Below are positions 27,027 to 34,455 of a stretch of 64,000 bases of DNA, piece after piece. Positions within the stretch are counted from its first letter, which is position 1. Each line of letters starts with the position of its first letter. Made by a program: the position numbers and the translations under genes. Source of the DNA: Ruegeria sp. A3M17. GTDB lineage: Bacteria > Pseudomonadota > Alphaproteobacteria > Rhodobacterales > Rhodobacteraceae. The stretch covers positions 1 through 64,000 of the forward strand of contig NZ_QOCF01000005.1 in the NCBI RefSeq assembly GCF_003318255.1, in the 5' to 3' direction. The notes beneath the pieces are model-generated. The model was not told the origin of the DNA and searched no databases. It saw only the letters and a program-made list of their open reading frames with translations.

Positions 27027-28022
27027 ATGATGACCGAGGCTCGAACGGGCGACGCCAATCAAGCGGTTGTGGATCGTGTGCGTGCGGACCTGAAGCGCTA
27101 CTTGTCAGAGAACACGACCTTCCTGTCCATGTCGCGCGACAAACAGGTCGAGATGTATCGCGAGATGCTCAGCAGCGGTGTGGCGCTGGCCCAGAAAAAG
27201 GTGAAGGGGCAGGGCGGACCCGCGCGGGCTTTTGCGGCAGGCGATGATCTGGACCCAACCGGCATCAGAGATGTCCCCGGTTTAGCCGCTGAATTTATGG
27301 GGGAAATTGACTTTGTCGGCTTCGTTTCGGATTTGATCACCGGGACCTACGATTCAATCGTGGATTCCACGATCAAGCAGTCGCAAAGCATGGTCGACAT
27401 GTTCAAACAACTCAGCAAACCGCTAGGCGCGATTGCACGCGACGATATTTCGTCTCTGGATGCGCAGGCGGAAATGGCAACCTCGGATCCCCTGCGGTTC
27501 ACGATGGGGCCGGAGGGGGACCTGACGGATTCCAATTCGGGCATGGCGGTCGATACATCCAACGATGAAATTCAGAAGCTGATGTTCGAGGCCCGCTTGA
27601 AACTGGCCAAGGAACGCCGCTTGCAGCTGCGCGAGGTGATGTTGCAGATCAACAACCGTCTTGTCGTCACCGAAGGCGTCATCCGGGCTGGTCTGGTCTT
27701 TAACGTTCGCTCGACCGAAGTGGGGCAAGCCAAAGAAAAATCAACTGACATCCAGCAGAAAGGCGGCCAGGGCGGCGGCAGCTTCTTCGGCTTGTTTGGG
27801 GGCGGCGGTTCCAAGAAATCGACCAAGATCACTGTCTCTTCGCGGGAACTGGTCACCAATACCGAACTGAACGCGCAGATTACGGGTTTTGTTGAGGTCA
27901 AGTTCAAGAGCGATTACTTCAAGCTCGACAATTTCGCGGACCTTTTCGGTGACGAAAGCACCAAGGCTTTGATCGCCGAGAAACAGGGTGCGCAGCAGGA
28001 CGCAGCGGGCCAACCGGCCTGA
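27027..28022 (+). CDS. Hypothetical protein (331 aa) with beta-rich C-terminus, S8 operon
   Basis: Unrecognised family. Residues 10-60 and 180-210 are helical; residues 95-135 are amphipathic (FVGFVSDLITGTYDSIVDST). A Gly-Ser-Phe-rich loop at 246-261 (GGQGGGSFFGLFGGGG) precedes a beta-rich end (STKITVSSRELVTNTELNAQ, then ITGFVEVKFKSDYFKLDNF). This order, a glycine/serine loop followed by beta strands ending near an F-K-S-D-Y motif, vaguely recalls DUF2589-type proteins; the comparison is from memory and weak. No signal peptide. It lies 18 bases after the 762-residue protein gene and would act in the cytoplasm or in an assembled particle. Confidence 0.72.
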   Translation: MMTEARTGDANQAVVDRVRADLKRYLSENTTFLSMSRDKQVEMYREMLSSGVALAQKKVKGQGGPARAFAAGDDLDPTGIRDVPGLAAEFMGEIDFVGFVSDLITGTYDSIVDSTIKQSQSMVDMFKQLSKPLGAIARDDISSLDAQAEMATSDPLRFTMGPEGDLTDSNSGMAVDTSNDEIQKLMFEARLKLAKERRLQLREVMLQINNRLVVTEGVIRAGLVFNVRSTEVGQAKEKSTDIQQKGGQGGGSFFGLFGGGGSKKSTKITVSSRELVTNTELNAQITGFVEVKFKSDYFKLDNFADLFGDESTKALIAEKQGAQQDAAGQPA

Positions 28023-28035
28023 GGGAGCGTGAGAC

Positions 28036-29007
28036 ATGGACATGCAGAAAACCGGCAACAAGGCAGGCGCACCGCGTCCGTTTGTTCCACATCACAGCGC
28101 CGGGGACGACCCGTTTGCCGATCTGGCGAAGGCGCTACCAGCCAGGCCCGTCGTATCGGGTCAATCATCGGCAATCGCCCAGAAGATCAGTGCCTTTGCG
28201 GCTGAAACCGGCAATGGGGTCTGGCCCAACCTGCCACGCGCCGACGTTGCCGCCCGCCTTGCTGTACTTCAGGGCAAGCCGAGCAATATTCGCCAATACC
28301 GGCTGAACGTTTGTGGCCCGGCTGCGGTCATGCACTTGTTTGCGACCCGCAATTTCGAGGGTTTTGTTGACCTTGTGACTGGCCTTTACAACACTGGGTC
28401 CGGAGCCTTTGGCAGCCTGAAGGTAAAATCCGATGGTTTGGAAGCGCTGGAGCCGCTAAAATTCAAGGCCGATCCGTTTCCGCCCAGCCTGTTGCTGGAT
28501 TGGATGGTGCTGGCCAGCCTGCGCCGAACCAGCAACGACGATTTCGATGGCACGCCGGAAGAGGCATGGGACGCGATCTCGTGGCCCTCGGATATGGTCG
28601 CCTGGTTGAAATCCGGCATCGGCTTCAGTTCGGTGGATGATCAGACCACGACGACATTTATTCTCAATGAAAGCGTTGATCATCTCAAGAAACTCAAGGT
28701 TACGGCGGACGATCAGCCGGTCCTGTTCATCAATGTCAGCCTGCTGCTGGAAAAAGAAGGCAAGAAGGGCAAGCAATCCGCGAAAAAGCTGTCCCAGTCT
28801 TATGTTCCGTCGCAGGGGATTCTGGGCAAAATCGGAGCCAAGGGCGCGAGCCTTGTGGCCGATCACTGGGTGCCCTTGCTGGCGCCCGTTACCGACGACA
28901 CCAAACCCGTCAAAGTCTGGAGTTGGGGTGCGAACAAAGAGTTTCCACCCGCAAGCGATCCGATCTGGAAAGAGGCATATTTTGGCGCGGTGGTTGCGAA
29001 AGCATGA
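28036..29007 (+). CDS. Putative papain-like cysteine peptidase, S8 operon
   Basis: A 323-residue protein with a candidate cysteine-peptidase active site. Cys93 sits in NVCGPAAVMHLFATRNFEGF, the CGPAA pattern seen in C39/C58-like peptidases, and His277 lies in LVADHWVPLLAP, the H-W-V pattern usual for the catalytic histidine; WSWG follows at 295-298. The stretch after the Cys (FVDLVTGLYNTGSGAFG) recalls effector-type domains in which a helix follows the CGP motif. There is no signal peptide; residues 1-50 are disordered. Its stop overlaps the next gene by ATGA. A second protease in an operon led by a subtilisin is striking, but activity is inferred from two motifs only. Confidence 0.6.
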   Translation: MDMQKTGNKAGAPRPFVPHHSAGDDPFADLAKALPARPVVSGQSSAIAQKISAFAAETGNGVWPNLPRADVAARLAVLQGKPSNIRQYRLNVCGPAAVMHLFATRNFEGFVDLVTGLYNTGSGAFGSLKVKSDGLEALEPLKFKADPFPPSLLLDWMVLASLRRTSNDDFDGTPEEAWDAISWPSDMVAWLKSGIGFSSVDDQTTTTFILNESVDHLKKLKVTADDQPVLFINVSLLLEKEGKKGKQSAKKLSQSYVPSQGILGKIGAKGASLVADHWVPLLAPVTDDTKPVKVWSWGANKEFPPASDPIWKEAYFGAVVAKA

Positions 29008-31301
29008 CACAACGCCCGCATATCGCGCTTCGGCTGAAACGTGGGGCTTCGTCCCGCTTTGACCAGGATGCCGATATCGAAAGCGGGCTTGAACGACGCT
29101 GGGGCGTGGACGTCAGCGTGGACAGCAGATTGGAGGGCGAGATGTCACGATATGGGGGCGATTTTGAGGCGATGCTCGCGGATCTTGGCCCAACGTCAGC
29201 CAGCAGGGCAGGCGCCTTGAGCACCCGCACCGGAGGACAGCGCGTCGTGCGCCGCAAACGAAAGCCGCAACCCGAATTGGCCGGCGGAATGGCTTTGATG
29301 GTTGCCCGAATGCACGAGGTCTGCAAACGCGATCCCCGGATTCCGGGGGCACCGTCCACACGGACCCTGACCCGAGTTCTGTCCCATTGTCTGGATCAGG
29401 CGCAGGGACGTTCGGGCGCGTCACTGGCAGCCGAGCTTAACGGTCGGATCAAAGGCGGCGGCACGCCAACCGGAGGTGCGAGCGCGCTAGAAGCGTCGAT
29501 CAACCGCGCAGCGGCGGCCATGGCACAGCCGGGATCGGCCGCGCGCGCGCAGGCATTTCCGCTTCTTGCGGCCCTGTTGCCAATGGTCAAAGGTCTTTTG
29601 CCGACGCTCATTCCGATGCTTGCACCTATGCTGGGCAATCTACTGGGCGGGCTGGCCGGCGGCAAAAGCGTCGCCAGCACCGCATCGGCGCGGCAATTGG
29701 GCCGAACCGGCGGCATTGATGTCAGTTATGGCCTGGCAGCGGACGGGACTTATAGCTCGGAACTTGCGCTGGATTCGATCGTGAAGGTCATCATGGATCT
29801 GATACCGCAACTGGCGCCTGTCTTTGCCAAGATGATCTCAGACGCTGCGCCTGGGGTCACAGGTCAAATCGTAAAAGGGCTTGTGCCCAAGCAGCAGCCC
29901 CAGCCACAGGTAATTTTACAGCCCGTTCCGGTGGCCGCTCCGGCGCCTAGCGCGGCTGCTGCTCCGGCAGCACCGGTTGCAGGGCCTGCCCCGGGTGGTG
30001 CGCCGTTGCTGGCGCAGGGTATGGATGCTTCTGCGCTTGCCGGTTTGCTGGGTGGTGCGGGTGGTAAGATCGACCCCGCGATGATCACCGGGTTGCTCAA
30101 GAATATTAAGCCCGAGCATATTACCGGCCTGATACAGGGGGTTGCCGGAAACGCAGGTGGCATCAACCAGCTGATGGGCGGGCCAGGTCATGAACTGGTC
30201 AAGTCCGTGGTCGAACGGCTGCCCATCGAGAAAATGTTCGACGGCAAAGCCTGGATACCGCAGATTAATCACGATCAGTTCGTATCGACCCTGCCGTGGG
30301 AACGGGTGCTGTCGCTGAGCGACGCCGAAGGGATGGTTGGTCAGCTGTTTGTTCCGGGCCGCAAGATGATCAAGGCGGATCGGCGCATCAAACTGGCATT
30401 GCCCAAGCAAACCATGACAGATCTGGGTGACGGCAAACTGAGCTGGATGTTTGCGACAGATCGCCCGGCGAAAATACCTGTCTCAGTCACAGCAGGCCCC
30501 GAGCGTCTGGACAGCCCGTTTCTGGACATTCGCGTATCCTGCGACGGCACCCCGAAAACCGGTCTGAAACGATGTGTCTTCCGACTTGCGCCGTTGGAGG
30601 CAGGGGCCAGTGCGTCTTCGATGATTGAAATCGAACCAGAAGTTCTGACCGCGGCTTCCCGGCATTCGGGTAAGATCTGTGTCTCCGTGCGGCTGGTGCA
30701 GAAGAACGGAAAAGGCGCCGAGGCCAGTTTTGTTGGCAATGAAATCCGCCTGTGCGCCCATACAAGCGCGCCACACCGGCTGTTTCTGATTGGGGCAGCA
30801 CCTGCGCGGATGTCTGACACGTTTGATGACATACCAGCGCTGAAAAGACACATACCGATGGACGCACGCGCCAACGCCACTCATGTCAGCTATGGCACGC
30901 GCTTTGTGGCAGCGGGCGCGGTTGCTGGTCTGGCCCGTCATTCACCACTCACAGGAGCGCCGGGCGGTGCAGGAGATCACTTGTCAGGCGCACTGGAGAT
31001 AACGCCTTCGGGGTTTGCCGATCTTGCGCGCCGCCTGTCGCCCGATACGGTCACGGCGGATGTCTTGGCTGCAATCGATGCGGCGATGTCCATGGACCCG
31101 GCATTGCGGATGCAGCTTGGCGCTGATGCGGTTGAACGTTTGCCGGCGGGCAACCAACCGCTGATGGTCGAAACAGTGCTGCAGGCAGCACCGGCCTATC
31201 TGGTTTCCTTCGATGACGTCGATGAAAACGGCAACCCGGCGCGTCGGATAGTACGAAAGATCGATGTGCCGATTCCAGCCGGGATCAGGATCAATGACTA
31301 A
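29004..31301 (+). CDS. Large hypothetical protein (765 aa) with hydrophobic segments and Ig-like region, S8 operon
   Basis: Start is the ATG at 29004 overlapping the previous stop (ATGA), not an in-frame GTG further upstream. Residues 1-180 are charged. Residues 184-218 are strongly hydrophobic (FPLLAALLPMVKGLLPTLIP, MLAPMLGNLLGGLAGG), as are 256-293; proline spacing suggests amphipathic helices that could insert in membranes. A Pro/Ala linker covers 296-335. Residues 440-600 look like an Ig-type beta sandwich (KLSWMFATDRPAKIPVSVTA). The C-terminal 170 residues are mixed alpha/beta. No family is recognised. As the largest member with a possible membrane-active segment it could be a pore or tether (inference). 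It overlaps the next gene by eight bases. Confidence 0.7.
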   Translation: MTQRPHIALRLKRGASSRFDQDADIESGLERRWGVDVSVDSRLEGEMSRYGGDFEAMLADLGPTSASRAGALSTRTGGQRVVRRKRKPQPELAGGMALMVARMHEVCKRDPRIPGAPSTRTLTRVLSHCLDQAQGRSGASLAAELNGRIKGGGTPTGGASALEASINRAAAAMAQPGSAARAQAFPLLAALLPMVKGLLPTLIPMLAPMLGNLLGGLAGGKSVASTASARQLGRTGGIDVSYGLAADGTYSSELALDSIVKVIMDLIPQLAPVFAKMISDAAPGVTGQIVKGLVPKQQPQPQVILQPVPVAAPAPSAAAAPAAPVAGPAPGGAPLLAQGMDASALAGLLGGAGGKIDPAMITGLLKNIKPEHITGLIQGVAGNAGGINQLMGGPGHELVKSVVERLPIEKMFDGKAWIPQINHDQFVSTLPWERVLSLSDAEGMVGQLFVPGRKMIKADRRIKLALPKQTMTDLGDGKLSWMFATDRPAKIPVSVTAGPERLDSPFLDIRVSCDGTPKTGLKRCVFRLAPLEAGASASSMIEIEPEVLTAASRHSGKICVSVRLVQKNGKGAEASFVGNEIRLCAHTSAPHRLFLIGAAPARMSDTFDDIPALKRHIPMDARANATHVSYGTRFVAAGAVAGLARHSPLTGAPGGAGDHLSGALEITPSGFADLARRLSPDTVTADVLAAIDAAMSMDPALRMQLGADAVERLPAGNQPLMVETVLQAAPAYLVSFDDVDENGNPARRIVRKIDVPIPAGIRIND

Positions 31302-31557
31302 ACTGCCGCGCCTGTCGGACACGCTTGCAGCCATGCTGGAAGATGCGGACCCCGGCGCGCCGGGGCTCCGCTTGGAAGAAGTGCGGCTGCGGTTGCCGAT
31401 GGAGCTTTCGGCGCGACGCGACGCAGGGACGCTTCAGTTGAACAGTGCGCCGACGGATCAACATTATCGCACCAGCTTCATGCCAGTGCTTCATCAGTTC
31501 AGGGTCAATATCCGCTATTCGGATGCGACCCCACAAGAGGAGGATCCCGGCGATTGA
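31294..31557 (+). CDS. Small conserved-looking protein (87 aa), S8 operon
   Basis: The ATG at 31294 overlaps the preceding stop codon (ATGACTAA). The 87-residue product starts MTKLPRLSDTLAAMLEDADP, then continues LRLEEVRLRLPMELSARRDA and ends in a beta-strand-like HQFRVNIRYSD. The pattern, a short helix followed by amphipathic strands with a conserved P-x-x-x-Q-x-x-R-T-S-like centre, suggests a single small beta domain. No family is recognised with confidence. Its overlap with both neighbours shows it is a real member of the operon, perhaps an adaptor that pairs with the 234-residue protein. Confidence 0.7.
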   Translation: MTKLPRLSDTLAAMLEDADPGAPGLRLEEVRLRLPMELSARRDAGTLQLNSAPTDQHYRTSFMPVLHQFRVNIRYSDATPQEEDPGD

Positions 31558-32258
31558 ATGGCGACCGCTCATCCTGGGACCTTCGGGAATTCGTCGAAAG
31601 CCTCGCCGACGAACTGGAGAGGGTGCATCAGGTCGCGCGCGTGAAGGCGATGCAGCGCAAGCGGCTTTATACGGTCGAGGATATGGGGCTGTCGCTCAAT
31701 GTATTTGCCGAATACGACGGCGATCGCGTCCGGTTTCGCACCGCCAAACCGGGGGAAGAGGGCGCCTCGAAGATGGATCTCAAACTGGGGTCGATCACCG
31801 ACAAGATTGTGGCCGAGACGACCACCGACGAGGCGCTTGCTCCCAGAACCCCGATCGAAGGAGTCGAGAAGGCCGCCATCAAACCGGACGAAGCGAAGCG
31901 GCTGAAACGGTATGGCGTGGATTCGAAGGAGGACGTGAACCGGCTGGCACGCAGAGGTGTTCGGGTAGACGGTGTGGATTTTGTGGATCTTGCGCGCCGG
32001 ATGGAACAGGCGAGCGCACCGCGCCGTCGTCCTCGGCCCGAACGTGTGGTTCGGTTTCGCAAGGGTCTTGGCCTCAGCCTTGCGGTGTTTGGCGCCGATC
32101 TGGACGAGGTCGATCTGGAAAGCGTCAGGCTGGACGGGCGTTTGGCCCGGGCAAAGTCCACTGGACGCATGATGACTGTGGAAAATGTGCCCGACGGGGT
32201 GCGCGAGTTGGAATTCAGGACGCTCGGGCACGAGCGGCTGCGGCTGAAACTGACCTGA
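31554..32258 (+). CDS. Hypothetical protein (234 aa), possible Trypco2-like fold, S8 operon
   Basis: A 234-residue protein overlapping the previous stop by four bases. Residues 7-40 form a helix (DLREFVESLADELERVHQVA) followed by beta strands (MGLSLNVFAEYDGDRVRF, then SKMDLKLGSITDKIVAET). Helix plus small beta sandwich with an alternating hydrophobic pattern resembles the trypsin-co-occurring domain 2 (Trypco2) described beside peptidases in bacterial conflict systems; the likeness is by eye and weak. Residues 165-234 repeat a helix-strand pattern rich in Arg. In this context it may link the protease to a sensor or substrate. Confidence 0.6.
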   Translation: MNGDRSSWDLREFVESLADELERVHQVARVKAMQRKRLYTVEDMGLSLNVFAEYDGDRVRFRTAKPGEEGASKMDLKLGSITDKIVAETTTDEALAPRTPIEGVEKAAIKPDEAKRLKRYGVDSKEDVNRLARRGVRVDGVDFVDLARRMEQASAPRRRPRPERVVRFRKGLGLSLAVFGADLDEVDLESVRLDGRLARAKSTGRMMTVENVPDGVRELEFRTLGHERLRLKLT

Positions 32259-32274
32259 ATGGGAGGGACCTGAG

Positions 32275-33957
32275 ATGACACGTTACACAAACGGATTGTT
32301 TGGCAGAACTCATGGGCCGGACCCGTTGGAGGCTTTCGACTCGCTTTACAAGAGAGAGAAAACCGACCGTCTCATGGGGCGCTATGGGACCCGGCGTCCT
32401 GCTTTGAAAATGCCCGAACCTCGGGCGGAAAACGCTGCTCTGGCTGCAGAGCAAGGCGCGCCTGCTCCTACGGCACGCGTCTTTCTGAAGGAACGCGTGA
32501 TCAAAAGCTGGGATAGTGATCTACCAGTCCCCGAACCGTTGAAAGAGGTGCCGCCGGAACCGCCTCAACAGGCAGAGCCATCAGCAGAGGTTCCTGAGGC
32601 AGCAATACCCGCCGAACCCGTTGCTCCCGAAGCAGCGCCGCCCGCTGATGAAGAAGTTCCACTCGTCGAAGCAGGTAGCTTCTCGGTTCAGGACGTTGGT
32701 ACGATGCCCGAAGATGCCGATCTTACGGACGATGTCGATCACATCGTCGAACCGCGGCGCCCGGCCAGCGAGGACGCAATGCGTGACGCGGCGGTCGATG
32801 ACTTTCTGTCCATGATCGACAAGTACTACAAACCCGCGCCGCCGCCCAAACAGGACGACGTGATCGAAGGTGAGGTTGTCGATCCGGTCGACGTGGTAGC
32901 GGACGTCGTCGAAATGAGTGACAAGGAAACGAAAAAAGAAATTCTGCCCGACGTCACGCCGATCTCATTGCCAGCCGTCGTATCGGACGTGGCGATTCAA
33001 GAGGGCATTTCGCGCAGCACCGACACAATTGCCGCCATAGGTCTTGGGCTTGCGGTCTTCCAGGAATTCAAGGCCGAATTCACCAAGGGCGATGTCTCGG
33101 TCTCAGCCACTCCGTCGCGATACATCCACCCCAATACGCAGCCGGACAGCAAGTTCCAAGAAGTCGTGACCGATTTCATCTTCCACGCTTATCACCCGCG
33201 TGTCGGAATTTCCGATCAGAAGTTCAAGATCCGGATTCGAACCGAAATCGACGGCCACGATATCCGCCACGCAAAGATAAGCCTTGTCGCGTCCGAGTCC
33301 GATGACCTGATTGCGTCTTCGTTCAGCGTGAATTTCACAGCCACGGCGCACAGTCTTCCAAAAGAAGCCATGTGCAAAATCAGATATGATTTCTCGGGTA
33401 ACTGGGATCCGAAAGGCACGGGGGACTACGACTTTAACGGTATGATCGACTTGTGGGCTGACGGCTCGGTTCATATCGAGCAGATGGTGTCCGAATTCGA
33501 CAGTCCGACATTCAGCAGCAAGAAAATCAAGGCCGTCCGCATCGTGTCGCTAAAGCAGGTGTCGGTCAAGAAACTGCCGGGCAAGATCCGGTCTACGCGC
33601 AATCACACAATTCTCTTTGAAAAGCCAAAGCAATCGACCCTGTCGGACGATCAGGCGCGCGCCCTGAAGACATTTGTCGACGGAATACCAAAGGGCGATA
33701 TCTCGCTGGTGCGGGCAGGACGGGTGCCAATTGTTGTCGATGGCTTTGCGTCAACCAAGGGATCGGTTTCTGACAACCAGCAACTTGCCCGCGAACGGCG
33801 GGATACCGTGGTCAGCTTCCTGAATGATCATATCGGATCGGGAGCTGTCTTCACCGGCAAATCACACGGCGAGCTCGATGTGAATGGACCTGACGACGAG
33901 GAATCCGCCGAACATCGCAAGGTGACGGTGCGCATATTCACGTTCAAGGATGAATGA
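32275..33957 (+). CDS. OmpA-C-like domain protein without signal peptide (560 aa), S8 operon
   Basis: Three regions are seen. Residues 1-230 are disordered and rich in Pro, Glu and Ala. Residues 250-430 form a beta-rich domain (FQEVVTDFIFHAYHPRVGIS, then SFSVNFTATAHSLP). Residues 455-558 match an OmpA C-terminal/MotB fold: VVDGFASTKGSVSDNQQLAR, ERRDTVVSFLNDHIG, then GELDVNGPDDEESAEHRKVT. That fold binds peptidoglycan in envelope proteins, yet no signal peptide or membrane helix is present (MTRYTNGLFGRTHGPDPLEA start). It would need a non-classical route to reach the cell wall, for example as part of an injected or lytically released particle. Last gene of the operon; followed by IS6 debris. 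Confidence 0.72.
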   Translation: MTRYTNGLFGRTHGPDPLEAFDSLYKREKTDRLMGRYGTRRPALKMPEPRAENAALAAEQGAPAPTARVFLKERVIKSWDSDLPVPEPLKEVPPEPPQQAEPSAEVPEAAIPAEPVAPEAAPPADEEVPLVEAGSFSVQDVGTMPEDADLTDDVDHIVEPRRPASEDAMRDAAVDDFLSMIDKYYKPAPPPKQDDVIEGEVVDPVDVVADVVEMSDKETKKEILPDVTPISLPAVVSDVAIQEGISRSTDTIAAIGLGLAVFQEFKAEFTKGDVSVSATPSRYIHPNTQPDSKFQEVVTDFIFHAYHPRVGISDQKFKIRIRTEIDGHDIRHAKISLVASESDDLIASSFSVNFTATAHSLPKEAMCKIRYDFSGNWDPKGTGDYDFNGMIDLWADGSVHIEQMVSEFDSPTFSSKKIKAVRIVSLKQVSVKKLPGKIRSTRNHTILFEKPKQSTLSDDQARALKTFVDGIPKGDISLVRAGRVPIVVDGFASTKGSVSDNQQLARERRDTVVSFLNDHIGSGAVFTGKSHGELDVNGPDDEESAEHRKVTVRIFTFKDE

Positions 33958-34010
33958 GTTTTGGCGCAATATTCGGAACGCGCCAAGTCGTATTGGCGAT
34001 CACTATTACC

Positions 34011-34455
34011 GGGACTGTTGCATTAATCGTCGCCTTTAGGGATTTTTGTATTTTTGAGGTTTCTCATGCCGCGTAGATCGGTATTCAAACACCACCGCTT
34101 CCCGCGCGACATCATTCTCTGCGCGGTTCGTTGGTACCTGCGGTATCCGCTTTCATACCAAGATGTTGTCGATTTGCCCTCCGAGCGCGGCGCCGAAGTT
34201 GATCGCTCGACCGTGTTCTGCTGGGTCCAGAAGTTTAGCCCGGAACTGACCAAACGAACAGAGAAGCACTTACGCCGCGCCAGTGTAGACTGGCATGTGG
34301 ACGAGGCCTACGCTTATCGACGTGTCATCCGCAAAATCAACCACCGATACGATCCGCATTTCGACGGCATCAGGCATATTGATCGACAGTGGCGGAACAA
34401 TTTGGTCGAAAGTGACCATGCAGCGATGCCAATGGCGACGACATCCCGGATCTAA
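34011..34455 (+). pseudogene. IS6-family element with internal deletion
   Basis: A left-end-like repeat GGGACTGTTGCA starts at 34011. The frame from 34054 gives the N-terminus of an IS6 transposase (SYQDVVDLPSERGAEVDRST, then VQKFSPELTKRTEKHLRRAS) up to WHVDEAY at the first catalytic Asp. It then jumps to GIRHIDRQWRNNLVESDHAA, which normally lies about 100 residues later at the catalytic Glu. The middle catalytic Asp is missing, so it cannot transpose alone. It runs into an unrelated VCBS/RHS gene remnant at about 34440. Confidence 0.75.

Noticed and set aside
23275..33957. Contractile injection system or prophage
   Set aside because: No sheath, tube, baseplate, terminase, capsid or AAA ATPase pattern was recognised in any of the eight proteins; only the lack of signal peptides and the OmpA-like end hint at a particle.
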